Notes: generated by a model from the letters alone, not told the origin. DNA of 64,000 nucleotides from an uncultured Eubacterium sp. (GCA_910577225.1 CAJTMV010000019.1:7368-71367); one strand, 5' to 3'; counted from the stretch's first letter, positions 25,795 through 35,735 are shown. Made by a program: numbers and translations.

Positions 25795-26220
25795 TGTTTA
25801 TTGGCTGATTTTAAATGAATGTATTCCAGTTATTGTAAATTTGCATAGTCTCACATATACAAATGTTGCTGATGAAAACTTTTCCAAAAAATCTTTCAGT
25901 CTCATGCCGCCATTCCCAGGTTCCTGACAGCAGCCACGGACACTGTTTGTCTGACAATTTTAAATGAATACATTCCAGTTATCATAAATTTCCATAGAAA
26001 AACATAACCTGACCGCTGCTACCTGCTGATGGGAACTTTACAGAAAAAATCTTTTCAGTCTCATACGCCATTCCCAGGTTCCTGACAGCAGTCACGAGCT
26101 CTGTTTGCAGACAATTTTAAATGAATACATCCCAGTTATCATAAATTTCCATAGAAAAACATAACCTGACTCTGCTACCTGCCGAAGACAACTTTACCAC
26201 AAGAAACACCCTGAAAAAAC
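25745..26220 (+). repeat. Three tandem decayed partial copies of the palindromic element
   Basis: Starting at TTTCAG 25745, 25894 and 26053 (periods 149 and 159 bases), each unit has the right arm of the element (CAGTC.C.TGCCGCC, then a changed stretch, then a CACG..CACTGTTT end) followed by an AT-rich spacer with TTTTAAATGAATACATTCCAG and CATAAATTTCCATAG blocks. The first unit is the true right arm of copy A. A further degraded core in reverse orientation is seen near 26236-26268 (AGGTGAAAT..AGC.CTTAC.CAGA). Confidence 0.7.
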
Positions 26221-26354
26221 ATGAAATCGACGCTCTCCCCAGAGGTGAAATTTAGCACTTACACAGATCCCATCACCATCCTGTCCCCCACAGCCTCCAA
26301 TTTCACCAAAATGAAACAATCAAAAGTTATACAATGAAAGCCAACCACAAAACA

Positions 26355-26582
26355 GTGTGCGTGACAGCCGCAAGGGGCCCTGGAGCGGGCGGCATGGGAC
26401 TGAAAGGACGTCTGAGGGGCGCTTTTAGCGAAGGTGAAATCCAGCGCTTACGCAGACTTAGGCATGAGGCTCACACGCCGAATGTCTTAGTCGGAGTTAG
26501 CGCTTAGTTCACCGCAGCGTTGCCCCAGTCCGCTCAGTCCCATGCCGCCCGCTCCAGGGCCCCTTGCGGCTGTCACGCACAC
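26355..26582 (-). repeat. Palindromic element, copy B (inverted)
   Basis: 55-bp arms (26355-26409 and 26528-26582) are complementary except for two bases. The 118-base core (26410-26527) differs from copy A at five positions. The outer arm sequence between GTGAC and GGCGGCA has no resemblance to that of copy A, yet pairs perfectly within copy B. Ends about 40 bases beyond the stop of the PBP gene. From 25341 to 26623 no gene is supported; the rest is AT-rich spacer. Confidence 0.8.
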
Positions 26583-26623
26583 GTCCGCGCAGCCATCCCC
26601 CCTCGGTCTCACCTCATTTTCAT

Positions 26624-28192
26624 TCATCCCTCCGAAAAGTACACATCAAACACCGCCTTTGCAACCGGTACCGCATAAGCACTGCCAGTACCTGCTCCTT
26701 CTACGACAACGACCACGACAAGATCTTCTTCCCCTTCTTTCGAAGCATATCCCGCAAACCACGCATGAGAGTCTTTTGCACTTGTAAATTCCGCAGACCC
26801 GGTTTTTCCGGCTGCTGTATATTTTTGATTGTTTAACGCGGTTCCGGTTCCATTTGTTACCACTTCCCGCAAATACTTTCTGAGCGTTTTCGCTTTTTTC
26901 GCGCTTAAAAGCTCTGCGTATACCTGCGGTTCGCTAACCGATACCTCCGTGCCCTCATAATTGGTGATCCGGTCAGTAATATATGGTTTCATCAAAATTC
27001 CGTTGTGATTCACCGCAGACATGACAAGCGCCAGATGATACGGTGTTACAAGCGTTTTCCCCTGTCCGATGCAGGTCTGCATGATTTCCCATGACGAAGC
27101 GCCTTTCGATAAGGTAAAGCTGCTTTGCTTATACGGAAACTCGCATGGAAGCTCTGTATCGAACAGCAGCTTCTCATTCGTTCGTGCAAACTTGTCCAGA
27201 TTCAAAGATAACCCAATGCTGGAAAAAGATGTGTTGCAGGAATGTGCAAACGCCGCTTTTAAATCCTCCTGTCCGTGTACCGCATTGCCAAAACAATGGA
27301 TGACATTTCCTTCTTCGGTTAAACTTCCGCCGCACTCATACGCGTAGCCCTGATAATTTTTATGCTCTTTCATATATTCTAACAGCGTAAAAATTTTAAA
27401 TGTGGATCCCGGCGGGTACAGGCCCTGTGTCACACGATTTAACAGGACAGAAGAATTTCCATTTTCCGCGGTAATGCTGTCCCATTCGGATGCGATGGTA
27501 TTGGGATCAAAATCGGGCTTGGATACCATCGCGACGATTTTTCCGGTTGCCGGCTGCATGGCGATCACAGCGCCCTGATGGTTTCCAAGCGCCTCGTATG
27601 CCGCCTTTTGTACATCCAGCTCCAGTGTCGTTACTACCGTATCGCCGATATTTTTCTTATCCTGCAGTTCCTTCCATATTTTTTCGAGAAAAAACGCATG
27701 CGAACGCAGCAGCTGAAAATTATCGATCGACTCGATGCCTGATTTGCCGTTTGTACCAAAACCGACCACATGAGCGAACATCCTGCCATAGGGATAACTT
27801 CTGGATTCCGTGCCGTCGGCAGCCGTCTTTGTCGTTGCCAGTACTTCTCCCTGCGCAGATAAAATATCGCCCCGTCGGATACGGTCTGCAAACGCATCCT
27901 GTCTGGCGTTATAGGAACTGTTAATAAACGCTTCGCTTTTTTCCACCTGAAAATAAGTAAAATAAGCGATCATCCCTAAAAATATGGCCAGAAACAGATA
28001 CGTAACAACTGCAAATTCCCGGTTTCTAATCGAATTTTTTACCGGATTTTTTGCCGGACCTTCCGGCTGTCTTTTCTCATAGGTCTTTGTCGTCTTCCAT
28101 TTTGTTTTTTCCCGTTTCTGCTTTTCATATAAGAGCCTTTCCACGTCTTTTTTTCGCTGTCTTTCTTCCAGCTCTTCCAGATTCCTTTTCAT
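26624..28192 (-). CDS. Class B penicillin-binding protein (transpeptidase)
   Basis: Cross-links peptidoglycan stems outside the membrane. The 522-residue protein has a basic cytoplasmic N-terminus, one membrane anchor (about residues 60-83), and a transpeptidase domain with the three active-site motifs: STFK (in PPGSTFKIF, serine nucleophile, about residue 257), SCN (about residue 310) and KTGSAE (about residue 463). No transglycosylase domain and only a short linker domain, so it is a small PbpA/FtsI-like form. The neighbour FtsW is its expected glycosyltransferase partner. AGGAGG lies 12 bases from the ATG. Confidence 0.92.
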   Translation of the reverse strand: MKRNLEELEERQRKKDVERLLYEKQKREKTKWKTTKTYEKRQPEGPAKNPVKNSIRNREFAVVTYLFLAIFLGMIAYFTYFQVEKSEAFINSSYNARQDAFADRIRRGDILSAQGEVLATTKTAADGTESRSYPYGRMFAHVVGFGTNGKSGIESIDNFQLLRSHAFFLEKIWKELQDKKNIGDTVVTTLELDVQKAAYEALGNHQGAVIAMQPATGKIVAMVSKPDFDPNTIASEWDSITAENGNSSVLLNRVTQGLYPPGSTFKIFTLLEYMKEHKNYQGYAYECGGSLTEEGNVIHCFGNAVHGQEDLKAAFAHSCNTSFSSIGLSLNLDKFARTNEKLLFDTELPCEFPYKQSSFTLSKGASSWEIMQTCIGQGKTLVTPYHLALVMSAVNHNGILMKPYITDRITNYEGTEVSVSEPQVYAELLSAKKAKTLRKYLREVVTNGTGTALNNQKYTAAGKTGSAEFTSAKDSHAWFAGYASKEGEEDLVVVVVVEGAGTGSAYAVPVAKAVFDVYFSEG

Positions 28193-28214
28193 AAAACGGC
28201 CAATCCTCCTTTCC

Positions 28215-29585
28215 TCAGCCTTTGCTTCTCCAGTTTTTCTGATTCCTGAAACTTTCTTCCTCCGGCTTTATTTCTTCGGCTTCTTCCGCTTCTCTTAAAA
28301 TATAAAGTCCCTGAATCACTGCGAAAATAATAAAGGTGCCAAGCAGCGAGCTCCCTCCATAGCTGATCAGCGGCAGCGTAACACCGGTGGACGGGATAAA
28401 TTTGGTCACGCCGCCAACTGTTAAAAATACCTGAAAGCCATACACCGTACCAAGTCCAAGCGCAATCAGCTTGTAAAACAGATCATGCATCTGCATGGCA
28501 ATATTTAAAAACATCAGATAACAGCTCGCGCATACCATAATCAGGCAGACGGCAAAAATCCCTCCAAGCTCCTCGGAAATCGCAGCAAATACAAAATCTT
28601 CTTCCACAATCGGAATTTTATTCGGCATCCCCTGATATAAGCCCATGCCAAACCAGCCTCCGGTGCCGATTGCAAACAGCGACTGGCAGACCTGATACCC
28701 CTCGTCGTGAATGACCGACAATGGATCTTTCCACGCCGTCACACGTACCCGTACATGGCGAAACAGCTTGTATGCAACGACAGAAGCCGCGCTGCCGCAT
28801 AATAGTCCGCTGATCAGATAAATCGGACGACGGGTCGCCACGTAAAGCATGACAAGATACGTCATAAAAAAAATAAGGGCAGCGCCAAGATCTTTGGATA
28901 CGACGAGTATCAGCACATGAATCGCGGCTACGACGGTCGCCTTGCATACCTGGGAAAACTGCGTCGACTGAGACAGCATGGACGCCGTAAAAAATACAAA
29001 CAGGATTTTCACAAACTCAGACGGCTGAATCGCGATACCCGCGATCTGAAAGGACAGTCTGGCGCCATAGCTTACCGAACCGAGCACGGCGACCGCCGCC
29101 AGCGATCCGATTCCAACGACTGCATACAGCCATGTCAGACGGTCCAGAAAATGAATCTTATGAATAAAAAACGGTATAATCATCGTAATGACAACCGCCG
29201 CTACCGCTATCTCATACTGCCGTACCGCCTTGTCCGGATGCAGCCGGTATAATATTACAAATCCGACTGCCAGCAGCATACACATATTGTTGACAACAAG
29301 CCCGGACGCCCGTTTGTATATATACTTATAGATGACCAGAATACAGCCCAGCAAAGCCGCCTGCATGACATATGTGATCATTACATTTGTCGTTTTTTGC
29401 ACCGCAAATATAACCGCAAACGCATTCAGATGTATCAGAAAAATCAGTTTCGCCTGTTTTCTTAAAGTTCGTTTCAGCCTTCTTTGCGATTTTCTCCCGT
29501 TTAATGCATGAAAACAGGTAAAGGTATAGCATGCAAATAACAGGATCATCAGATATTTTGACAGTTCTACGATCAGATGTTCCAT
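28215..29585 (-). CDS. FtsW/RodA/SpoVE-family peptidoglycan polymerase
   Basis: SEDS-family glycosyltransferase that polymerises lipid II, working with the class B PBP encoded next. The 456-residue protein has 10-12 membrane segments and SEDS landmarks: QPSEFVKI (about residue 185), KDLGAALIFF, and TGVTLPLISYGGSS near the C-terminus. It has an N-terminal Arg-rich cytoplasmic loop. GGAGAAACA precedes the ATG. Whether it serves division, elongation or sporulation cannot be decided here, though the pairing with ruvAB-zapA favours division. Confidence 0.92.
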   Translation of the reverse strand: MEHLIVELSKYLMILLFACYTFTCFHALNGRKSQRRLKRTLRKQAKLIFLIHLNAFAVIFAVQKTTNVMITYVMQAALLGCILVIYKYIYKRASGLVVNNMCMLLAVGFVILYRLHPDKAVRQYEIAVAAVVITMIIPFFIHKIHFLDRLTWLYAVVGIGSLAAVAVLGSVSYGARLSFQIAGIAIQPSEFVKILFVFFTASMLSQSTQFSQVCKATVVAAIHVLILVVSKDLGAALIFFMTYLVMLYVATRRPIYLISGLLCGSAASVVAYKLFRHVRVRVTAWKDPLSVIHDEGYQVCQSLFAIGTGGWFGMGLYQGMPNKIPIVEEDFVFAAISEELGGIFAVCLIMVCASCYLMFLNIAMQMHDLFYKLIALGLGTVYGFQVFLTVGGVTKFIPSTGVTLPLISYGGSSLLGTFIIFAVIQGLYILREAEEAEEIKPEEESFRNQKNWRSKG

Positions 29586-29593
29586 TGTTTCTC

Positions 29594-31849
29594 CTACTCT
29601 GTTCCACGTTTATAATGTCCGTTTGTATACGCGCCGATCACTGCCGCCAGATCTGGCGGCTGCCGTTTGATAAAGGATGTCCTGACACAGTCGCAGATTC
29701 TTTGCACCATCTGTTCGGATTCGGTTGTAAACCAGAGTCTGTATGCGGCCGGCCTTAACTGTCTCAGTTCGTCTGCCAGCTGAATCAGCGATAACGGCTG
29801 TGGATTATAGATCGTATTATAACATGCGCTGCAGACATTTCGCACCGGAAACTCTTTTGCATATCGGTCTTTTAAATAACACAGGCCGTTTGTCCCGATA
29901 CAGTGTCCGGCTGTTTTTTGAATACACTGCGCGCTGGTCATTAATGGCAGATGTCCGTAAATAATCAGCTCGCTGGTCGTATTGGTTCTTGCGCGCAGTT
30001 CTTTTTTGTTCAGTTCCAGCGGAATCGTATCATAGTTCCATCCCAGACTGGCGTAGCTTTGTTTTGTCTCGTCCGAAAACGTATACAGGCTGTGTTCCAG
30101 AATACAGTGCCGCTTATTTACCTGCATCTGCTCCAAAAAACCAAGCTCGTCCACCGTTTTTACAAGATAACCGTCCGTTTTGCTCTCACAAATGTTCTGC
30201 CAGTGTTCCTTGTAAAACCGTGCCGTTTTCCTGCGAAAGATCGGAGGAAGAATCAGATACGCGCGCTTTCCTGCCGCATGGACACGTTCCACATGTTTTT
30301 TTAATTGTGCGGTAAAACGGTCTGGGTGATACATGGAGCTGTCCAAATAAATCCGGCTGATAAAATCCTGCTTTAACACAGCGTTTAGCTGCGCGTCTTC
30401 TTCCACAGCCGCCGTAAAACAGCTGTCGCCGCTTAAATGCTGCGGTTGCGGCGCTGCAAACGCATTCGACGGATCTAAGTCCGGAGCTGTTCTGTAATGT
30501 TGCCGCAGAATCTGCTCTTCCAGCTGTGCGAGCGCCATGCGGCGAAGCTCGTTTAACATCTGTTTTGGCAAAAACACTGCATCGTCCATCTGTACCGTAA
30601 TCTGTGCCATTTCAAACGGCGTATGGCCGGTTTTGGACAGCTGCGTAACGATCATTTCCTGACTCAGCGGCTGCTTTTTCGCAATCTCTGCCAGACCATA
30701 TGCTGCCGAGACCGAATAACCGTTGCAGGATACAGCCAGACGCGCCGGTTCGCCAGCACGCAGACAGGCGGCCGCCTGTACCTGCAGTTTTTTTTCACAG
30801 ACGATACTTCCTTCCGCCGGTTCGCTTTTTTCATGATGTCCGGATTGTTTCATCGTAATCATATCGGGGCCGTTTTGTTTTGTATAATAGCCGTTCGTAA
30901 ACCCGCTGCGGTTCCCGGCCTGCAGCAGACGTTCGTAATCGTGCCGGTCCACCTTTGCCGTACCCTTTTCCAGATATGCGTCGATATATTTTCGATAGAC
31001 GGCAGTTACGCCGGCAGCGTATGCGGCTGTTTTCATCCTGCCCTCTATTTTAAAGGAAGAAATACCGGCTTCGATCAGCTGTGGAAGCTGATCGATCGTA
31101 CATAAATCTTTCGGACTCAGAGGATAGCAGGCTGTCGCTTTTACTTTTTTCTTTCGATCCAGTATCGTATATGGCAGCCGGCACGGCTGTGCACAGCGCC
31201 CGCGGTTACCGCTCCTTCCGCCCAGCATACTGCTAAGCAGACATTGTCCGGAATAACAGTAGCAAAGCGCCCCATGCACAAAGCATTCGATTTCAAGGCC
31301 GGAATGACTGCGAATCTCGCGTATCTCTTCCAGCGACAGCTCTCTGGCTGCAACAATGCGCGTAACTCCCAGCTTTTGTAAATACGAAAAACCGTATGCA
31401 CTGGCAACGGACATCTGCGTACTAATATGCACCGGCAGATCCGCGAACCAGCTATGAACAAGGCGCATCACTCCGAAATCCTGCACAATCACTGCATCCA
31501 GTCCCTGCCTGTAATACGGCAGCAGATAGTCATATAAGGTATGGATTTCTGTCTGCTTCAGCAGCGTATTCACAGTCAGATATAGTTTCTTTCCATACAA
31601 ATGCACTTCATCGATCGCCTGGCACAGCTCTTCCTGTGTAAAATTTTTTGCATATGCCCTTGCGCCAAAACGGCTGCCGCCTACATAGATCGCATCTGCA
31701 CCAGCCTGTATCACCGCCCTGCATATTTCCAAAGAGCCTGCAGGCGCAAGTAGCTGCGGTCTTTGGTAAAGAGCGTCTCCAGTCTGTCTTTCCTGATCGT
31801 ACACACTATTTGGATTTGCATCCCGATGTTTGTCTGACATTTTTATCAT
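29594..31849 (-). CDS. U32-family peptidase with DUF3656-like C-terminus
   Basis: Member of the U32 collagenase-like/RlhA group, some of which act in rRNA hydroxylation rather than proteolysis. ATG 31849 (MIKMSDKHRD) follows GTGGAG and is preferred to ATG 31867. The N-terminal half has QLLAPAGSLEICRAVIQAG and the U32 cysteine signature from ECFVHGALCYCYSGQC to GRCAQPCR (about residues 185-225). The long C-terminal half (to about 750 residues) includes conserved Cys motifs such as CIGTNGLCYLKD and CSACYNTIYN, likely an iron-sulfur site. Substrate unknown. Confidence 0.85.
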   Translation of the reverse strand: MIKMSDKHRDANPNSVYDQERQTGDALYQRPQLLAPAGSLEICRAVIQAGADAIYVGGSRFGARAYAKNFTQEELCQAIDEVHLYGKKLYLTVNTLLKQTEIHTLYDYLLPYYRQGLDAVIVQDFGVMRLVHSWFADLPVHISTQMSVASAYGFSYLQKLGVTRIVAARELSLEEIREIRSHSGLEIECFVHGALCYCYSGQCLLSSMLGGRSGNRGRCAQPCRLPYTILDRKKKVKATACYPLSPKDLCTIDQLPQLIEAGISSFKIEGRMKTAAYAAGVTAVYRKYIDAYLEKGTAKVDRHDYERLLQAGNRSGFTNGYYTKQNGPDMITMKQSGHHEKSEPAEGSIVCEKKLQVQAAACLRAGEPARLAVSCNGYSVSAAYGLAEIAKKQPLSQEMIVTQLSKTGHTPFEMAQITVQMDDAVFLPKQMLNELRRMALAQLEEQILRQHYRTAPDLDPSNAFAAPQPQHLSGDSCFTAAVEEDAQLNAVLKQDFISRIYLDSSMYHPDRFTAQLKKHVERVHAAGKRAYLILPPIFRRKTARFYKEHWQNICESKTDGYLVKTVDELGFLEQMQVNKRHCILEHSLYTFSDETKQSYASLGWNYDTIPLELNKKELRARTNTTSELIIYGHLPLMTSAQCIQKTAGHCIGTNGLCYLKDRYAKEFPVRNVCSACYNTIYNPQPLSLIQLADELRQLRPAAYRLWFTTESEQMVQRICDCVRTSFIKRQPPDLAAVIGAYTNGHYKRGTE

Positions 31850-31936
31850 ATATTTCTCCACTGCCATATCAAAATAGGGAACGGATTGACTCCATCCCCT
31901 TTTTTCAATCTTATTGTTTCTAATAGCTCTTTTTAC

Positions 31937-34018
31937 TTACCGTTTGCGTTTTTTTCCTTTTTTTGACTTTTTCTTAATCTTCTCCGCCTGCTCCTGACGT
32001 TCCAGCTCCGCGATCTGCTTTGCCAGCGCTTTTATCTCAGGATCGTCGTCTTCCGTAATTTCAGACATCACAGACGAAACAAACTCGTCGTCTTCCGGTT
32101 CCGGCATCGGGCCTTCATCTGTAAGCTCATGTCTGGCTGCAGGCGCCAGCAGCTCTTCCAGCTCTTCTTTGGACAGCTCCGGCATCGCAGGCTGCGGCTC
32201 TCTGATCGGGCCAAGCAGTTCTGTCAGCTCCTCTTCAGAAAGTCCCGGCGTTAACAGTATCGAGCTCCTGGAAGTCACATGCAAGCCACGTGCCGGATCC
32301 TCCCCCGGTTCCGGTAATTCTTCCATTGAATCCATAAATGGTTCTGTTTCCGTGAAAGCATCCGTTTCAGATGTCCCCTCTGTTTCCGCGGACTGCTCCA
32401 TATCGGTTTCTTCCACATCTTCGGACTGCTTCACACTGCCGGACTCTCCCTGTTCTTCGAACAGTTTCCCAGCATCCGTAATCTGTGCATCCGTCTGCTT
32501 TCTGCCAGATTCCGGCTCCTGTTCGCCAGCCGCCCGTTTCCCACCGGTTTCCGGCTCATCTGTGGCAGCTGTCTGCTTTCCGCCGGTTTCCTGCAAGTCT
32601 GCGGCAGCGATCTGCTCCCTACCGGTTTCCGGCTCATATCCGCCAGCCACCCGTTTCCTGTCCATCTCCTGCAAGTCTGCGGCAGCGATCTGCTCCCCGC
32701 CGGTCTCGGACTCACGTCCGCCAGCCATCTGTTCCCTACCGGTTTCCGGCTCATGTCCGCCAGCCATCTGTTTCTCACCGATATCCGACTCATCTGCGGC
32801 AGCCGCCCGCTTCCTGTCCGTCCCCTGCGAGTCTTTGGCAGCCGCCTGCTCCCCGCCGGTTTCCGCCCCATGCTGAGCGGCGGTCTGTTCTATGCCGGTT
32901 TCCGGTACATGTCCGCCAGCCATGTGCTCTGTACCGGCTTTCTGCAGCTCTGTGACGCCGGTCCGTTGTGTAACTGCGGCTCCCCGAACCTCTGCGGTCT
33001 GCTTCTTACCGGCAGTCGTCTCTTCAGTTGCTTTTTTTGCCGACACGATCACTTTATCTGCATCTTCCCAGACAGAAGCATCCTCCCAAACAGAATCTTC
33101 GGTTCCATCTTTCGCTTTTGTATCCCCTTCATTTGCAGTGTCTTCACCTGTCCGGAGCTCGTCGTTGTCGTTATGATTCCGGTTTTTTCGCCCGTCTTTC
33201 GTATCGATCGCTTTGTTTTTGTCGTTTTCTTCCTGTTCTTCTGAAAGCTCCGCCATTGTCTCATGGATCGCCTCGCGCAGCTCTGTTACTTCTTCTTTCG
33301 AAAGCTCCGTCGGCGTCAAAAATTCTTCCCGTTCTTCTTCCAAGGGCTTTGGCTGTTTTATTTCATTCGTTTTTTTTCCCGCTGTATCGTTCTTTTCCTT
33401 TTCTGCTGCAGCCGTCTTTTGGGGCGCGGCAGATGGTGCGGCGCCCAGTAATGCGTCCGCAAGCGTTGCCTCCAGTTTTTCTTTATTCAGCCGCAGTTCT
33501 TTGTTCACTGCTTCGACTTCGCGTTTTTCCTGCTGGGTCAGACGCAGCATTTCTTCAAACTGACGGTTTCTTTCTTCCGCTACCTTTGCATTACCTGCCA
33601 GAATCTGATATCTTTCTTCCAGCTTTTGATAGCTTGCCTCCAGCTGACTCTCGCGTCCGGATTTCTGGTTGCGTTCCAGTCGTTCGCGATTTAGCTTTTC
33701 CAGCAGCTCTTCCACCTTCATCTGTGTATCTACCAGCTCGTGCTTTAGCTCGAACAGGTCTTTTTCTGCCTTTTTATAATTTTCCTCCGCAGTCTCAAAC
33801 TGTTTTTTTGCCTTAAAGAAATCATCTGCAATATTTAACTGAATCAGAATGGATTTCATATCGTTTGGAATCCTGCGGTATTCATCCCGTTCCGTAATCT
33901 CAGAAATCTTCGTATTAATATAGGATGCAACATGCTGAAGATATCCTTCTTCCTCATAACCGCTCAAAGTATATACTTTCCCTGCAATCATTACATCCGT
34001 ACTTTTTTTAGCAGCCAT
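31937..34018 (-). CDS. zapA: ZapA-like division protein with a giant repeat tail
   Basis: ZapA promotes FtsZ bundling at midcell. Residues 1-95 match ZapA: VMIAGKVYTLSGYEEEGYLQ and the YINTKISEI helix. This is followed by a coiled coil (about 70-190) and then some 450 residues of low-complexity acidic sequence, including tandem units of about 18 residues built on ETGGEQ.AA and ESETGREQMAGG between about residues 330 and 530. A basic tail KKKSKKGKKRKR ends the protein. Typical ZapA has 85-150 residues; this has 693. GGAGG precedes the start. Long opposite-strand open frames across it are composition artefacts. Confidence 0.78.
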   Translation of the reverse strand: MAAKKSTDVMIAGKVYTLSGYEEEGYLQHVASYINTKISEITERDEYRRIPNDMKSILIQLNIADDFFKAKKQFETAEENYKKAEKDLFELKHELVDTQMKVEELLEKLNRERLERNQKSGRESQLEASYQKLEERYQILAGNAKVAEERNRQFEEMLRLTQQEKREVEAVNKELRLNKEKLEATLADALLGAAPSAAPQKTAAAEKEKNDTAGKKTNEIKQPKPLEEEREEFLTPTELSKEEVTELREAIHETMAELSEEQEENDKNKAIDTKDGRKNRNHNDNDELRTGEDTANEGDTKAKDGTEDSVWEDASVWEDADKVIVSAKKATEETTAGKKQTAEVRGAAVTQRTGVTELQKAGTEHMAGGHVPETGIEQTAAQHGAETGGEQAAAKDSQGTDRKRAAAADESDIGEKQMAGGHEPETGREQMAGGRESETGGEQIAAADLQEMDRKRVAGGYEPETGREQIAAADLQETGGKQTAATDEPETGGKRAAGEQEPESGRKQTDAQITDAGKLFEEQGESGSVKQSEDVEETDMEQSAETEGTSETDAFTETEPFMDSMEELPEPGEDPARGLHVTSRSSILLTPGLSEEELTELLGPIREPQPAMPELSKEELEELLAPAARHELTDEGPMPEPEDDEFVSSVMSEITEDDDPEIKALAKQIAELERQEQAEKIKKKSKKGKKRKR

Positions 34019-34071
34019 CGCTTTATCCTCCGTCTATCCATTATACAGACTTCTTTCAGGAAAAACAACCA

Positions 34072-35064
34072 TTATTTTGTAATTCCAAAGTGCTGACAGG
34101 CAAAATCTGTGGCTACACGGCCTTTCGGCGTTCGAAGGATCAGACCGTTTTGCACCAAAAACGGTTCGTAGACATCCTCAATCGTGCCGGAATCTTCTCC
34201 AATAGACGCCGCAAGCGTATCCAGACCGACCGGACCCCCGCCAAACTTCTGAATAATCGTAAGCAGTATGCTGCGGTCATTCTGATCGAGTCCCATTTTG
34301 TCTACTTCCAGCAAATCCAGAGAAAATGCCGCTACCTCTTTTGTGATTTCTCCGTTATATTTGACCTGGGCAAAATCACGGACACGCTTTAACAGCCGGT
34401 TCGCCAGCCTCGGCGTGCCTCTGGAGCGGCGTGCCAGCTCATACGCGCCTTCCGTATCGATCGTTACGTCGAGCTTAACGGCAGAATGCAGAATGATCGT
34501 CTGCAATTCCTCCACGGTATAAAATTCCAGATGATGAATCACGCCGAACCGGTCGCGTAACGGCGCAGATAACAATCCGGCTCTCGTTGTCGCGCCTACC
34601 AGTGTAAAATGCGGCAAATCCAGACGAATTGAACGCGCCGTAGCTCCTTTTCCGATCATAATATCGATCGCATAATCCTCCATCGCAGGATACAGTACTT
34701 CTTCCACCTGACGGTTCAGACGATGGATCTCGTCTACAAATAAAACGTCTCCTTCCTGCAGTCCGCTTAATATCGCGGCCATTTCTCCGGGCTTTCCTAT
34801 TGCCGGGCCGGAAGTAATCTTCATATGCGTCCCCATTTCATTTGCAATAATACCAGACAGCGTCGTCTTGCCAAGTCCCGGAGGTCCGAAAAAAAGTACG
34901 TGATCCAGCGCTTCTTTTCGCTGCTTTGCCGCTTCGATATATACCTTCAGATTTTTTTTTGCCTTTTCCTGCCCGATATATTCATCTAACGTCTGCGGGC
35001 GCAGACTTTTTTCCACAACAAGATCTTCTTCCTGAATCTGCGTGGAAATGACTCGTTTTTCCAT
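34072..35064 (-). CDS. ruvB: Holliday junction branch migration ATPase RuvB
   Basis: Hexameric AAA+ motor that drives branch migration with RuvA. The 330-residue protein carries the Walker A GPPGLGKTTL (about residue 60), Walker B VDEIHRLNRQVEEVLYPAME (about residue 107) and sensor GATTRAGLLSAPLRDRFG, then the winged-helix C-terminus with TPKGRVATDFA. Full length. 62 bases after ruvA in the same direction. recU, a resolvase, is elsewhere in the window, which fits Firmicutes lacking RuvC. Confidence 0.97.
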   Translation of the reverse strand: MEKRVISTQIQEEDLVVEKSLRPQTLDEYIGQEKAKKNLKVYIEAAKQRKEALDHVLFFGPPGLGKTTLSGIIANEMGTHMKITSGPAIGKPGEMAAILSGLQEGDVLFVDEIHRLNRQVEEVLYPAMEDYAIDIMIGKGATARSIRLDLPHFTLVGATTRAGLLSAPLRDRFGVIHHLEFYTVEELQTIILHSAVKLDVTIDTEGAYELARRSRGTPRLANRLLKRVRDFAQVKYNGEITKEVAAFSLDLLEVDKMGLDQNDRSILLTIIQKFGGGPVGLDTLAASIGEDSGTIEDVYEPFLVQNGLILRTPKGRVATDFACQHFGITK

Positions 35065-35126
35065 AAGAGGAACCTGCCCTTTCTAAACGAAATGCATCGT
35101 CGATGCAATCCGTCGATGTATCGTTT

Positions 35127-35735
35127 TTATAAAATCGCCATCTTTTTCAGCGCCTGTTTTAACAGCGTTTCGACTTCCATATCTTTTGTAATTTCGATAC
35201 CGTCCAGCGCCTTGAACGCTTCTGAAGAGGAATATCCAAGCGCCGTCAGCGCCATCACTGCTTCCGCTTTCACTCCGGATCCATCGGCCTGCGTTTCCTG
35301 TACATGCGTCAGCTTTTGTTCAAATGCGTCTTCCAGGCTGATTTTGTCTTTTAATTCCAGAATCAGCCGCTGCGCGGTTTTTGTACCGACACCCGGCGTC
35401 TTTGCAATCGCCTTTGCATCGTCGCCAAGTATGGCAAAACGCAGATCATCGGTTGTCATCACAGACAGGACCGCGAGCGCGTTTTTGGGTCCGACCCCGC
35501 TGACGCCGATTAACAGCTTGAAAATACGAAGCTCGTCTTTGGTCAGAAATCCAAACAGTGTCATTGCATCCTCACGCACCTGCAGCCAGGTATGTATTTT
35601 AACCGGCTGGCCGATCGACGGCAGCCGGTCGGACACCTGTGTCGGCACATACACCTGCCAGCCAATGCCAGACACATCGATCACGATGCTGTCCGGCATA
35701 ATATCGGCCAAATTTCCTTTGATATAAGATATCAT
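35127..35735 (-). CDS. ruvA: Holliday junction binding protein RuvA
   Basis: Binds four-way junctions and loads RuvB. 202 residues with the N-terminal OB-fold (MISYIKGNLADI, VYVPTQVSDRL), the helix-hairpin-helix region LLIGVSGVGPKNALAVLS and KTPGVGTKTAQRLILELKDK, and the C-terminal RuvB-interacting domain with VMALTALGYSSSEA. GGAG precedes the ATG. Confidence 0.96.
   Translation of the reverse strand: MISYIKGNLADIMPDSIVIDVSGIGWQVYVPTQVSDRLPSIGQPVKIHTWLQVREDAMTLFGFLTKDELRIFKLLIGVSGVGPKNALAVLSVMTTDDLRFAILGDDAKAIAKTPGVGTKTAQRLILELKDKISLEDAFEQKLTHVQETQADGSGVKAEAVMALTALGYSSSEAFKALDGIEITKDMEVETLLKQALKKMAIL

Noticed and set aside
32169..33816. Long plus-strand open frames (235 and 262 residues) opposite zapA
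   Set aside because: Ser/Pro-rich mirror of the acidic repeat in zapA; composition artefact.
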